Source: Bacteroidales bacterium
GTDB taxonomy: Bacteria; Bacteroidota; Bacteroidia; Bacteroidales; VadinHA17
DNA: 64,000 nucleotides
Assembly: GCA_016715075.1 (NCBI GenBank)
Contig: JADKBK010000038.1
Coordinates: 1 to 64,000, forward strand
Reading direction: 5' to 3'
In this document: piece by piece, positions 23,882-33,475 of the stretch
Numbering within the stretch: the first letter of the stretch is position 1
How the letters are laid out: the number at the start of each line of letters is the position of its first letter
The notes under the pieces: model-generated
Databases searched by the model: none
What the model saw: the letters and a program-made list of their open reading frames with translations, nothing else
Told to the model about the DNA's origin: nothing
Program-made: the position numbers and the translations under genes

Positions 23882-26167
23882 TTATCTTATTACAAGAATC
23901 TTAGTGACAAAAGCTTCAGAACCGTCACTGCTTGCACAGAAGATCAGATATACACCGGTTGCAACATGTTTTCCGTTGTATGTTTTAAGATCCCATGTTG
24001 CCGCTCCTCCGTCGGAAATAGTTTTAAAAACAAGATTTCCGCTGATATCGGTAATGTTTATCTGGGTATCCTTTATAAGGCCTGTGATCGTAACATTTCC
24101 TGAGAAATCTTCCCTTACCGGATTCGGGAAAGCGTACACATTTGTAAATTTCTCACCACCTGCGGTGGCATTACCCCTGTAGGACTGAACTCCTCTGGAG
24201 GTCCCAAACCACACATCCCCTGTCTTATTATCAACGGAGATACTGATAATGGAATCGGAGAGGATAGGGCTGTTCTGTTCATTGAAGGTTTTAAGCTGAG
24301 TTGTCCCGTCAGGTGAAACATTGTATGCCCCTGAACCAGATGTGCCCAGCCATTTCCTGTTGGCTCCGTCAACGGCAATCGAAGTCACTGTCTCGGATTT
24401 CAGAAGATAGTCAGATAATCCTGAACCATCATTCCGTGGTACCTTGACTCTGTTTGCCCTCAGATCATCATTAAAAACCCTGTCTGGATTGTAGTAGATC
24501 AGAGGGCCCTGTTCAGTACCTATCCAAATATTTCTGTCAAGGTCTTCAGCAATGGAAAATACAGATGAGGCTATCTGGTTTTCAGTATCTTTCACCACAA
24601 GTCTTTTGTATCTGTCATCTCCCGACACATCAGGTGTTTTATTGTCATCGAGGATAAAGAGACCATGTCCCTCAGGCAGAATGATCCATTTATAGTCTGA
24701 CCTTGTAATTATGAGATCCCCAATAACCGGGGCATCAATTGTCAGGGAATTAGCTATCCAGCTGCCATCTTTCTTAAGGACCTTTATGCTGCCGGGAACC
24801 CCGGACTGTGTTATCCAGAGATTTTTATCCCTGTCCATTGCAAGTCCGCATATTCGCACATAGGGTTTCCCGGGGATTATTGACTGGAGTGGCGAATTTG
24901 CCTCAGTGAACCGGTTAATGAGATTGTTATCCATGTATTCAAGCAGGCCTCCGCCCCATGTTGATACGAACAGATGATTCTCATCATCCGGATCAATAAT
25001 TGATCTTATGGCATCATTCACATTATTTCCTGTCAGATGGTTCCAGTTCTTCTCCTTATGGATCGAGACCTGGAAAGGTATCCCGAGGTTTTCCCAGGAG
25101 TTGTCAGTGCCCCCACCGCAGATCACCGTTTTCCCCGAAAAGGATGAAATATGAAATGCTTTATTTGAGACTGGTCCGGGTAGATTAAGCATTAAAAAAT
25201 CAGTCATGTTCACGCCTCTGACCAGGCCTGAATTAATGTCAGCAATCCAGATGCTGCCTTCATCGGAAACTGATTGCATTATATTTGGGATTGCAAACGG
25301 ATATGTGTTTATTGTCTTTCTGAGAGTGCCGTCAGAACCAAAATATCTGGCTGATGACCCTGAAGATACTGTGAATCCTTCTGTGCCCTGATCCATTGAA
25401 TAGTTAAAAACCCCGGATATGTACGAGAAGAGGATTGCAGTCTGATCCGCGACAAAAATGGAATCACCGGCAGCCATAGGATCGATTTTGTTTGCGTATA
25501 GTTTCCCGCCTGAGTATACAACCGCGTTATATCTTCCCCAGGGATCAGGCAGCGAGTTGAGGAGGTTCCAGTTACCGAAATATGACAAACCCTGTTGTGA
25601 AAGAGGCGCAAAATAGACTCCTGTTTCAGTAGCAGCATAAATGTTACCCTTTCCGAAACAAATATCCAGAACCTCATTGTTGTCGGTACCCGGGCCTGGT
25701 TTCCAGGTATCATAGATCTCCTTCCTGATGATATCAATTACTACAACACCGAAACTGCAAGCCAGGTATGCGTATTTTCCGGCTGTTCTTATCCTGTTGA
25801 TCTCTTTCTTTCCCGGGATGTATTTGTTAAGAATATCAGGGATATTGACGATGGCATTGTTTAAAAAAAGATCAACATTTGTGCTGGTATATCCGATCAC
25901 CAGGGCACTTGATTCCTCCGACCATGCGATTGAACTGATACCTGTTTCTGTCAGCCCGCTGGTGGTTGACATTTTTTTCAGTTCTGAATACTCCTTATTG
26001 TAAATAATTACTGATGATCCAGTTGATACAAATACCTCTTTTGTGCCCACTGCGATGCTTCTGGCTGTACTATAACTGAGGTGGTCAGACCAGGATCCAA
26101 CCGGTGTCTGACTGTACAGATTCAGGGTAAATAGAAATAATGCTGCTATTACCGGTAACTTCATCAC
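23882..26167 (-). CDS. porZ: Type IX secretion system protein PorZ
   Basis: A 761-residue exported protein. The signal peptide is MMKLPVIAALFLFTLNLYSQ. It is followed by TPVGSWSDHLSYSTARSIAV, the characteristic N-terminus of PorZ, and then by repeated two-bladed propeller segments (YLACSFGVVVIDI, IWIADINSGLVRG, IWIGTEQGPLIYY). The C-terminus is a type A sorting domain (YAFPNPVREDFSGNVTI, ending TKILVIR), itself a T9SS signal. PorZ is a surface component of the attachment complex that helps fix T9SS cargo to anionic lipopolysaccharide. That role is known from Porphyromonas and applied here by similarity. It converges with the cyclase gene, with only 3 bases between them. Confidence 0.85.
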   Translation of the reverse strand: MMKLPVIAALFLFTLNLYSQTPVGSWSDHLSYSTARSIAVGTKEVFVSTGSSVIIYNKEYSELKKMSTTSGLTETGISSIAWSEESSALVIGYTSTNVDLFLNNAIVNIPDILNKYIPGKKEINRIRTAGKYAYLACSFGVVVIDIIRKEIYDTWKPGPGTDNNEVLDICFGKGNIYAATETGVYFAPLSQQGLSYFGNWNLLNSLPDPWGRYNAVVYSGGKLYANKIDPMAAGDSIFVADQTAILFSYISGVFNYSMDQGTEGFTVSSGSSARYFGSDGTLRKTINTYPFAIPNIMQSVSDEGSIWIADINSGLVRGVNMTDFLMLNLPGPVSNKAFHISSFSGKTVICGGGTDNSWENLGIPFQVSIHKEKNWNHLTGNNVNDAIRSIIDPDDENHLFVSTWGGGLLEYMDNNLINRFTEANSPLQSIIPGKPYVRICGLAMDRDKNLWITQSGVPGSIKVLKKDGSWIANSLTIDAPVIGDLIITRSDYKWIILPEGHGLFILDDNKTPDVSGDDRYKRLVVKDTENQIASSVFSIAEDLDRNIWIGTEQGPLIYYNPDRVFNDDLRANRVKVPRNDGSGLSDYLLKSETVTSIAVDGANRKWLGTSGSGAYNVSPDGTTQLKTFNEQNSPILSDSIISISVDNKTGDVWFGTSRGVQSYRGNATAGGEKFTNVYAFPNPVREDFSGNVTITGLIKDTQINITDISGNLVFKTISDGGAATWDLKTYNGKHVATGVYLIFCASSDGSEAFVTKILVIR

Positions 26168-26190
26168 TGAGAAACAAATAGTATATTTTT

Positions 26191-26787
26191 CTATCTAATA
26201 TCCGACAGGGTGTGTTGACGTAAAAACTCTTTTAATTTTTCAAAAGCTATTGCCCTGTGTGAAATTTTATTTTTTTCAGAAAGGTCCATTTGTGCAAATG
26301 TAAACTCCCTGCCTTCAGGCAAAAAAACAGGATCATAGCCAAAACCTTCATTGCCTCTTTTATCATCGATAATTGTTCCTGATGCAACTCCCTCAAAAAG
26401 GTATTCTTTACCTTCAAAAATCAGGGCTATAACGGTTCTGAACCGGGCTTTCCTGTTGGTGATCCCTTTGAGCATTGAGAGGACTTTTGAAATGTTGGCA
26501 GAAGAATCCTTGTTCTCACCGGCAAATCTGGCTGAATGTACCCCTGGCAAACCATTGAGTGCTTCTATTTCCAGACCGGTATCATCTGCAAAAACGTTCA
26601 GACCGGTTGCATTGTAAACGTACCTTGCCTTAAACAGGGCATTCCCTTCGATGAGAGGTTCATCTTCCGGAATCTCTTCCAGAATATTTATATCGCTGAG
26701 GCTAAGCAGGGTTATCCTGTCATCAAGGATATGATTGATTTCCCTTATTTTATGCTTGTTGTTGGAGGCGAAGACTAATTTCATCAA
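26191..26787 (-). CDS. rdgB: Non-canonical purine NTP pyrophosphatase (RdgB/HAM1)
   Basis: A 198-residue protein with all RdgB/HAM1 motifs: LVFASNNKHKIREI at the N-terminus, VFADDTGLEIEALNGLPGVH (catalytic D), SARFAG, GFGYDPVFLPEG and KISHRAIAFEKL. It hydrolyses ITP, dITP and XTP to the monophosphate to keep damaged purines out of nucleic acids. It lies 23 bases upstream of porZ on the same strand and could be co-transcribed with it. Confidence 0.95.
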   Translation of the reverse strand: MMKLVFASNNKHKIREINHILDDRITLLSLSDINILEEIPEDEPLIEGNALFKARYVYNATGLNVFADDTGLEIEALNGLPGVHSARFAGENKDSSANISKVLSMLKGITNRKARFRTVIALIFEGKEYLFEGVASGTIIDDKRGNEGFGYDPVFLPEGREFTFAQMDLSEKNKISHRAIAFEKLKEFLRQHTLSDIR

Positions 26788-26938
26788 TAATAGCTGCTTT
26801 AGCTTGCAAAAATAGTAAAAATGAGCTTTCCTTTTGACCAGACTGTTTTAAGTGCTAAATTTGGAATGAGAAATAGCAGGAAAACTGGTTATAGCATATT
26901 GCATAAGGTTAAATTTAATTTACTGGATAATTTTCCAG

Positions 26939-28318
26939 TTGATAATTCTTGCCTTGTATGTGTTTATGAGATTGCGGGACAGCCGAAAGCTGAATCTGCT
27001 TGAACAGCTGCTTGACAAGAAAAATGAAGAGTTAATCTCGGAACGGCAAAAGCGGGAAGCTCTGCTCGCAAATGTACTTCCTAAAAACACTGCTGATGAT
27101 ATTCTGGCTAAGGGGAAGTCGGCCAAGATCAAGTACAATTTTGTTACCGTTTTGTTTTCAGATATTCAGGGCTTCACCAAGATAGCGGAAGAGATGAATC
27201 CTGAGCTGCTTATCGATGAGCTTGATAAGTTCTTTTTCTACTTCGATTCTGTTGTTGAAAAATATGGTATCGAAAAGATCAAGACTATCGGTGATGCCTA
27301 TATGTGTGCCGGGGGTATTCCGGAAAAGAACAGGACAAATCCTGTTGAGGTCATTCTTGCTGCACTAGAGATGAAAGCATATATGACAAGGCTCAAGCAG
27401 GGGTCCGACCTTGAGGGGATGAAATTCTGGGATATAAGGATAGGGATCCATACAGGTACTGTTGTTGCTGGGGTTGTTGGCCAGAAAAAACTGTCATTCG
27501 ATATCTGGGGTGATACTGTAAATACTGCAAGCAGGATGGAGTCGTCGGGCGATGCAGGGAAAATAAATATCTCAGGTACGACTTATGAATTCGTTAAGGA
27601 ATTTTTCACTTGTGAATACCGCGGCAGAATGCCGGTAAAGTATAAGGGAGAGATTGAAATGTATTTTGTTAGTGGAATTATTCCTGAATTATGCGATGAA
27701 AACGGAGGGCCTAACAGGATTTTTACCGTAAAATTACAGATTATCAAGCTGCAGGATATAGAGGAAATGATTATTAAAATGTTTGATGATAATGCACCTC
27801 CTAATCTTTATTTTCACAATTCCTCGCTTGTAAAGAATATATGTGCCCAGGTTGATCTTATATCCAATGCAGAGAAACTGTCTGAAGAAGAATATGTCAA
27901 TCTGAAGCTCGCTTCCGTTTTCCTTTTGACAGGGTATATTACTGATTATGAAAAGCCGATGGAAGCAGCATTGCATCTGGTGGAGGAGGTGTTACCCAGG
28001 TATGGTTTTGCCAGGGAAAATACGGATGTTGTTAACAGGATTATTAAAAACTCATTTTCAGAAGCTCCTGAGACCAGGCTGGATTATATTCTCCATGATG
28101 CACGATATGATTATCTAGGCCGTGTTGATTATGTTAAACTTACTGAAAAGCTTTTCAGGGAGTTATCTGAATATGGCAAACATATTGACAGGAATAATTG
28201 GATTGAATTTCAGAAGAATTATCTGTTTGATCACCAGTTCAGGACAGAAACTGCCAGACTTCTGAGGAGTGTTTCAGCGGAGGATCAGGTTGAAGGACTC
28301 AGAGCATCTCTGGAATAA
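26939..28318 (+). CDS. Adenylate cyclase with degenerate HD domain
   Basis: A paralogue of the cyclase at 22475. An N-terminal hydrophobic stretch (LIILALYVFM) is followed by a coiled coil and LLANVLPKNTADDIL. The cyclase domain is intact: LFSDIQGFTK, EKIKTIGDAYMCAGG and FDIWGDTVNTASRME carry the two metal aspartates, the adenine-specific K and D, and the catalytic N and R. The C-terminal region keeps the HD fold outline (ending HDARYDYLGRVDY), but the central HD pair is replaced (VFLLTGYI where the paralogue has LFHDVGHT). Cyclase activity is expected; phosphohydrolase activity is not. The start is uncertain (TTG 26939 or ATG 26963), and the membrane segment may extend upstream. Confidence 0.8.
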   Translation: MIILALYVFMRLRDSRKLNLLEQLLDKKNEELISERQKREALLANVLPKNTADDILAKGKSAKIKYNFVTVLFSDIQGFTKIAEEMNPELLIDELDKFFFYFDSVVEKYGIEKIKTIGDAYMCAGGIPEKNRTNPVEVILAALEMKAYMTRLKQGSDLEGMKFWDIRIGIHTGTVVAGVVGQKKLSFDIWGDTVNTASRMESSGDAGKINISGTTYEFVKEFFTCEYRGRMPVKYKGEIEMYFVSGIIPELCDENGGPNRIFTVKLQIIKLQDIEEMIIKMFDDNAPPNLYFHNSSLVKNICAQVDLISNAEKLSEEEYVNLKLASVFLLTGYITDYEKPMEAALHLVEEVLPRYGFARENTDVVNRIIKNSFSEAPETRLDYILHDARYDYLGRVDYVKLTEKLFRELSEYGKHIDRNNWIEFQKNYLFDHQFRTETARLLRSVSAEDQVEGLRASLE

Positions 28319-28363
28319 TCCAATTTCTGCAATAAAAAGTATATAAAATTTGTTTTAATAATG

Positions 28364-28371
28364 TACTTTTG
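28364..28371 (+). promoter_or_regulatory. TAnnTTTG promoter box before ilvE
   Basis: TACTTTTG matches the -7 consensus and ends 24 bases before the ATG at 28396, leaving a short leader. A TTTG at 28349-28352 is closer than the usual -33 spacing. Confidence 0.4.
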
Positions 28372-28395
28372 TGTCATCTTTAATTAGGAATTATT

Positions 28396-29415
28396 ATGGA
28401 ACTGCTTGACTGGAAGAATCTCCCGTTTGGATACGTAAAAACGGATTATAATATCCGGAGTGTATATAAGGACGGAATGTGGGGAAAACCGGAAATCTCA
28501 TCTTCAGAATATATTGATATTCACATGGCTGCAACCGGCCTTCATTATGGACAGGAAGCATTTGAAGGGTTGAAGGCTTATATGGGAAAAGATGGAAAGA
28601 TAAGGCTGTTCCGCTGGCAGGAGAATGCTAAAAGGATGATGTCTTCAGCTGAAGGGATCAAGATGGCTGTTGTGCCTGAGGAGATGTTCAGGGATGCTAT
28701 CTTTAAAGTGATAGGGATGAACAGGAAATTTGTTCCTCCATACGGATCAGGAGCTTCACTCTATATCAGACCCTTGTTGTTTGGAAGTGGCGCTGAGGTC
28801 GGTGTAAAACCTTCCCATGAATATACGTTTCTGGTATTTGTTACCCCTGTCGGACCATATTTTAAAGAAGGCATTAAGCCTGTAAATATGTTGATTTGCA
28901 GGGATTATGACAGAGCGGCTCCTCTTGGAACCGGAGTATTTAAGGTAGGAGGAAACTATGCAGCAAGCATGAGAGCGGTTATTGCAGCCCGCAACGGCGG
29001 ATATGCCAGTACTATCTTCCTGGATGCAAAGGAAAAGAGGTATATAGATGAATGCGGACCCGCTAATTTTTTCGGTATAAAGGATAACACCTATATCACG
29101 CCCAAATCGGAATCTATATTGAATTCAATTACCAATATGAGCCTTATAGAGATCGCACAGGATATGGGTATGAAGACAGAAAGGCGGCAGGTGCCTGTTG
29201 AAGAGCTTGCCACTTTTGTTGAGACCGGAGCTTGCGGTACCGCTGCAGTAATAAGCCCGATAGCAAAAATTGTGGATCCTGACAAAAATATGATCTACAA
29301 GTATTGCAAGGACGGACAACCCGGAAAGGACTCTATGAAGCTCTACAATAAGCTTGTTGCTATCCAGTGTGGCGATGAATCCGATACACATGGATGGATA
29401 ACTATCGTGGAATAG
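28396..29415 (+). CDS. ilvE: Branched-chain amino acid aminotransferase
   Basis: A 339-residue fold-type IV PLP enzyme. It has LHYGQEAFEGLKAYMGKDG near the N-terminus (family signature FEGLKAY), LYIRPLLFGSG, the PLP lysine in GTGVFKVGGNYAAS, and EECG-like DECGPANFFGI followed by ETGACGTAAVISPI (phosphate binding). This matches the long type of BCAT. It interconverts valine, leucine and isoleucine with their 2-oxo acids using glutamate. It is the first gene of a plus-strand run that continues into ftsX after 30 bases, although a functional link is unlikely. Confidence 0.95.
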   Translation: MELLDWKNLPFGYVKTDYNIRSVYKDGMWGKPEISSSEYIDIHMAATGLHYGQEAFEGLKAYMGKDGKIRLFRWQENAKRMMSSAEGIKMAVVPEEMFRDAIFKVIGMNRKFVPPYGSGASLYIRPLLFGSGAEVGVKPSHEYTFLVFVTPVGPYFKEGIKPVNMLICRDYDRAAPLGTGVFKVGGNYAASMRAVIAARNGGYASTIFLDAKEKRYIDECGPANFFGIKDNTYITPKSESILNSITNMSLIEIAQDMGMKTERRQVPVEELATFVETGACGTAAVISPIAKIVDPDKNMIYKYCKDGQPGKDSMKLYNKLVAIQCGDESDTHGWITIVE

Positions 29416-29445
29416 ATAATTACGTCATTTTTAAATTAATATTTT

Positions 29446-30330
29446 TTGGGATTGAAGAATAGCGAGACCGGATTATCCAAGACAAAGCTTAGGAGCTCTT
29501 ATCTTACACTTGTAATAAGCGTCTCCCTGGTTTTATTTCTTCTTGGTGTCCTGGGGTTGGTGCTTATCAATGCCAAGGAACTGTCGGACTATTTTCGCGA
29601 GAGCCTTTCATTTTCGGTGATGCTCAGCGATGATGCCAAAGAGGCAGACATAAGGATGCTGCAGAAGGATCTTGATGGGAAGTTATATGTTAAATCAACC
29701 GAATATGTTTCCAAAGATGAGGCGGCTGTAAAAATGAAGGAGGATCTTGGTGAGGATTTCATTAATTTCCTTGGAGATAACCCCCTTCCCCCATCAATAG
29801 ATGTATACCTCTATGCCAATTATACAAGTCCCGACAGTGTTGCAAAAATTGAAAAATACGTTCTGGAATACCCGTTCGTGAAGGAGGTATATTATCAGGA
29901 ATCACTGTTATTTCTGATTAATGAGAACGTCAGGAAGATCAGTTTTTTTCTTCTTGTGATCAGTACTTTTCTGTTCCTGATAGCTTTAACTATAATAAAT
30001 AATACAATCAGATTGTCAGTCTATTCAAAAAGGTTTATTATCAGGACTATGCAGCTGGTTGGAGCAACCAGGTCCTTTATCCGCAGACCTTTTCTCGTTC
30101 AGAGCGCTTTTCAGGGACTGATGGCCGCACTGCTTGCAATGGGATTGTTAATGGGACTTCTTTATCTTATTGAGAAAGAGTTCTTCCTGATGTTTACTTT
30201 TGAAAGCACGAATCTGCTTATCCTTCTGGGTGTTTTTTTAATCATAACCGGAGTCCTGATTAATATAATTTCAACATTTTTTTCTGTAAACAGGTATCTG
30301 AGTATTTCAGAGGACCAACTTTATTTTTGA
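29446..30330 (+). CDS. ftsX: Cell division protein FtsX
   Basis: A 294-residue membrane protein with the FtsX layout: a cytoplasmic N-terminus, a first membrane helix (LTLVISVSLVLFLLGVLGLV), an extracellular domain of about 130 residues with YVSKDEAAVKMKEDLGEDF and NPLPPSIDVYL, then three more helices with RTMQLVGATRSFIRRPFL between them. With FtsE it controls peptidoglycan hydrolases at the division site; ftsE is not in the window. The start is a TTG at 29446. Downstream DUF3098 is 6 bases away, an arrangement common in Bacteroidota. Confidence 0.9.
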   Translation: MGLKNSETGLSKTKLRSSYLTLVISVSLVLFLLGVLGLVLINAKELSDYFRESLSFSVMLSDDAKEADIRMLQKDLDGKLYVKSTEYVSKDEAAVKMKEDLGEDFINFLGDNPLPPSIDVYLYANYTSPDSVAKIEKYVLEYPFVKEVYYQESLLFLINENVRKISFFLLVISTFLFLIALTIINNTIRLSVYSKRFIIRTMQLVGATRSFIRRPFLVQSAFQGLMAALLAMGLLMGLLYLIEKEFFLMFTFESTNLLILLGVFLIITGVLINIISTFFSVNRYLSISEDQLYF

Positions 30331-30336
30331 TAAATT

Positions 30337-30597
30337 ATGAGTAATAAGAGCGAAAATAGGGAAAAATTAAACTTTGCACTTGGCAGGGAGAATTATAAAC
30401 TCCTGGCTATCGGATTCGTGATAATCATTATCGGTTTCCTGCTGATGCTGGGAGGTAAATCAGATAACCCCGATAAATTCAGTGATGCTATTTTCAGTTT
30501 CAGGAGAATAACACTCGCTCCGATAGTCGTGCTGGCCGGATTTATATTTGAGATCTGGGCAATTATGAAAAAACCAGGGGAGAGAGGCAAAGAATAA
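30337..30597 (+). CDS. DUF3098 small membrane protein
   Basis: An 86-residue protein with two membrane helices (LLAIGFVIIIIGFLLMLGG and LAPIVVLAGFIFEIWAIM), preceded by the family-typical FALGRENYKLL. DUF3098 proteins are almost always encoded between ftsX and uppP in Bacteroidota, as here, so a role at the division site or cell envelope is likely but unproven. It starts 6 bases after ftsX and was probably co-transcribed. Confidence 0.85.
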   Translation: MSNKSENREKLNFALGRENYKLLAIGFVIIIIGFLLMLGGKSDNPDKFSDAIFSFRRITLAPIVVLAGFIFEIWAIMKKPGERGKE

Positions 30598-30705
30598 AAT
30601 CTCACTTTTCATATATTTTTTAAACTTATCCTGACTGAAATTTGTTTTCAGTTTCGTTAACCTCCTAAAAGTGATTGATAAATAATTAACTAATATCCCA
30701 CTAAT

Positions 30706-31497
30706 ATGAACTGGCTTGAAGCAATTATACTTGGCCTTATTCAAGGACTCACAGAATTCTTACCCGTTAGCAGTTCAGGGCATCTTGAATTGGGAAAGTA
30801 CCTTTTCGGTATTGAGCCGGAGGCTAACTTCTATTTTTCTATTGCAGTTCACGGAGCAACAGTTCTAAGTACAATTCTTGTCCTGTGGAAGGAGATAGCT
30901 GATCTTACAAAAGGGCTTTTCAGGTTTCGCTGGAATGAAGAGACAAGCTATATTGTTAAGATAATAATATCAATGATTCCTACAGCCATCGCAGGATTCT
31001 TTCTTAAGGAAATAGCTGAGAACTATTTCACAGGTAATATGATATCATTGGGAATACAATTCATCATAAGTGCTCTCCTGTTATTATTAACCCTTATCAT
31101 AAAGCCAAAAGAGAGGCCCATAAGCTTTTTGGATTCATTTATTATAGGGCTTGCACAGGCATTTGCGATTCTTCCTGCCATCTCACGTTCAGGAGCGACT
31201 ATTGCCACAGGTATGATGCTGGGAAACAATAAGAAGGATATCGCAAAATTTTCATTCCTGATGGTTCTGATTCCAATAATCGGAGCAAATATTGTTGAAA
31301 TGAGATCGGGCGATTTTAGTACTGAAGGAACCTCTATAATGGTTATCATGGCTGGCTTTGTTACAGCCTTTATCTCGGGGTATTTCGCATGTAAATGGAT
31401 GATAAATCTGGTAAAAAAAGGAAATCTGGGTTGGTTCGGGGTATATTGTATCATTGTGGGGATATTTTCAATTTTACTGGGATTGCATGTTATCTGA
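30706..31497 (+). CDS. uppP: Undecaprenyl-diphosphate phosphatase
   Basis: A 263-residue integral membrane protein of the UppP/BacA family. The two signature loops are visible: GLTEFLPVSSSGHLELGKYL near the N-terminus (E and the S/H catalytic set) and AILPAISRSGATIATG near residue 155. About eight hydrophobic helices are present. It recycles undecaprenyl diphosphate to the monophosphate carrier for cell-wall and O-antigen synthesis. Its last bases overlap truB. Confidence 0.95.
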   Translation: MNWLEAIILGLIQGLTEFLPVSSSGHLELGKYLFGIEPEANFYFSIAVHGATVLSTILVLWKEIADLTKGLFRFRWNEETSYIVKIIISMIPTAIAGFFLKEIAENYFTGNMISLGIQFIISALLLLLTLIIKPKERPISFLDSFIIGLAQAFAILPAISRSGATIATGMMLGNNKKDIAKFSFLMVLIPIIGANIVEMRSGDFSTEGTSIMVIMAGFVTAFISGYFACKWMINLVKKGNLGWFGVYCIIVGIFSILLGLHVI

Positions 31498-32194
31498 AAA
31501 ACCGACTGTTTTTGAAGAAGGGCAGGTACTGCTGTTCAATAAGCCACTTTACTGGACATCATTTGACCTGGTAAATAAGGTCAGGATAATTATCCGAAGT
31601 ACACTTGGAATAAAAAAGATCAAGGTCGGGCATGCAGGAACCCTTGATCCCCTGGCAAGCGGGTTGATGATAATCTGTACTGGTAAAGCAACAAAAAAGA
31701 TCGATTCATTCAGGGATCTCGATAAAGAATATGTCGCTTCTATTCACCTTGGAGCGACAACTCCATCGTTTGATCTGGAAACAGAAACTGATGAACAATA
31801 TCCTACAGAACACATTACTGAGGATCTGACACGGAATGCATTGAATGGATTCATTGGACAGCAGATGCAGATCCCACCTATCTTTTCTGCGAAACTTATT
31901 GCCGGTAAGAGAGCATATGAATATGCCAGGCAGGGAGTTGAGAAAAAACTCGAGCCTGTGACAGTTTATTTCAGGGAGATCGAATTGATATCATTTAATC
32001 TTCCGGTGATTAAGGTAAGAGTTGTTTGCAGTAAAGGGACTTATATCCGTTCTTTTGCACGTGATATCGGGCTGGCGCTTAAAAGCGGAGGTTATTTGTC
32101 TTCACTCGAAAGAACTGCAATTGGTCCTTATCAGGTTAATAAAGCTTATGAAATTGATAAATTCCAGGAATATGTTGATCAGATGAAGCAATAG
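31487..32194 (+). CDS. truB: tRNA pseudouridine-55 synthase
   Basis: A 235-residue TruB. GHAGTLDPLASGLMIICTGK holds the catalytic aspartate, EYVASIHLGATTPSFDLETE and IPPIFSAKLIAGKRAYEYAR follow, and the C-terminus has SKGTYIRSFARDIGLAL. It makes pseudouridine 55 in the T loop of tRNAs. The frame is open upstream to 31454, but ATG 31487 gives the usual start and overlaps uppP by 11 bases, showing an operon. Confidence 0.95.
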   Translation: MLSEKPTVFEEGQVLLFNKPLYWTSFDLVNKVRIIIRSTLGIKKIKVGHAGTLDPLASGLMIICTGKATKKIDSFRDLDKEYVASIHLGATTPSFDLETETDEQYPTEHITEDLTRNALNGFIGQQMQIPPIFSAKLIAGKRAYEYARQGVEKKLEPVTVYFREIELISFNLPVIKVRVVCSKGTYIRSFARDIGLALKSGGYLSSLERTAIGPYQVNKAYEIDKFQEYVDQMKQ

Positions 32195-32366
32195 AGGTTC
32201 AGGATCAGCAGAACAATTTTAGAACAGAAGTGTTTTCTTACAAATATATTTTGCCAGTATAAAGATCTTACATCATCATCACAAAATAAAATTCATTATG
32301 ATGAAACAAATTTGATTTTTTTACGTATAAAGGAATTCTTTAAATCAAAATGGTTATTATTTTATT

Positions 32367-33416
32367 ATGAAATTATCACAATTCAGGTATAATCTGCCAC
32401 AGGAACTTATTGCGCTCTATCCGACTGAAAACAGGGATGAATCGAGGTTATTGGTTGTCAACAGAAAAACAGGGGAACTCGAGCATAAAATATTTAAGGA
32501 TATAATTGAGTATTTTCGAGAAAACGATGTGCTGGTCTTTAATAACACCAAGGTATTTCCGGCCAGACTATACGGAAATAAGGAGAAAACCGGAGCTGAA
32601 ATAGAGGTTTTTCTTCTGAGGGAATTAAACAGGGAACAGCGTTTATGGGATGTATTGGTGGATCCTGCGAGGAAAATAAGAATAGGGAATAAACTCTATT
32701 TTGGTGAGGATGATCTTCTGGTGGCAGAAGTAATTGACAATACAACTTCACGTGGACGGACTCTCAGGTTTTTGTTTGACGGAACATATGAAGAGTTTAA
32801 GCAGACCTTATACAGCCTGGGAGAGACTCCGCTTCCAAAATTTATAAACAGACCTGTTGAACCAGAAGATAATGAGAGGTATCAGACTATCTTTGCAAAA
32901 CATGAAGGAGCTGTAGCGGCTCCCACTGCCGGACTGCACTTTAGCCGTGAGTTATTAAAAAAGCTTGAGATAATAGGGGTGGACTTTGCTGAGATAACCC
33001 TTCATGTTGGGCTTGGCAACTTCAGAAGTGTGGATGTCGAGGATCTTACAAAGCATAAGGTCGACTCTGAGAGAATAAGGATAACCGATGAGTCCGTTGA
33101 GATTGTAAATAAAGCAAAGGATAATAAATACAGAATTTGTGCAGTAGGTACAACAGTTGTAAGGACGCTCGAGAGTTCAGTATCAACTGATGGTTATTTG
33201 AAGCCTTTCGATGGGTGGACAAATAAATTCATCTTTCCTCCATATGACTTCAAAGTACCTGATATGATGATAAGTAATTTCCACCTCCCTTATTCAACAC
33301 TTCTAATGATGGTATCGGCTTTTGCAGGATATGATCAACTCTTCGATGCATATAAAGTTGCTGTTAAGGAGAAGTACAGGTTTGGAACTTACGGAGATGC
33401 AATGCTGATTATCTGA
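32367..33416 (+). CDS. queA: S-adenosylmethionine:tRNA ribosyltransferase-isomerase
   Basis: A 349-residue QueA with MKLSQFRYNLPQELIALYPT at the N-terminus, DVLVFNNTKVFPARL, EGAVAAPTAGLHF and the C-terminal NFHLPYSTLLMMVSAFAGYD. It builds epoxyqueuosine on tRNA from preQ1 using the ribosyl part of SAM. It lies 172 bases after truB and is followed by a hairpin terminator at 33434-33475. Confidence 0.95.
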   Translation: MKLSQFRYNLPQELIALYPTENRDESRLLVVNRKTGELEHKIFKDIIEYFRENDVLVFNNTKVFPARLYGNKEKTGAEIEVFLLRELNREQRLWDVLVDPARKIRIGNKLYFGEDDLLVAEVIDNTTSRGRTLRFLFDGTYEEFKQTLYSLGETPLPKFINRPVEPEDNERYQTIFAKHEGAVAAPTAGLHFSRELLKKLEIIGVDFAEITLHVGLGNFRSVDVEDLTKHKVDSERIRITDESVEIVNKAKDNKYRICAVGTTVVRTLESSVSTDGYLKPFDGWTNKFIFPPYDFKVPDMMISNFHLPYSTLLMMVSAFAGYDQLFDAYKVAVKEKYRFGTYGDAMLII

Positions 33417-33433
33417 GAAAATCTATAGAGACC

Positions 33434-33475
33434 AGAAGCCAGGAGCTCCTTAATGGGCCCTGGCTTTTCTGTTTT
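33434..33475 (+). terminator. Hairpin terminator after queA
   Basis: AGAAGCCAGG pairs with CCCTGGCTTTTCT around a loop of about 15 bases, followed by TTTT. It ends the ftsX-to-queA run. Confidence 0.7.

Noticed and set aside
26821..27003. Open frame of 60 residues upstream of the second cyclase
   Set aside because: Overlaps the hydrophobic N-terminal extension of the cyclase in another frame and has no recognisable features.
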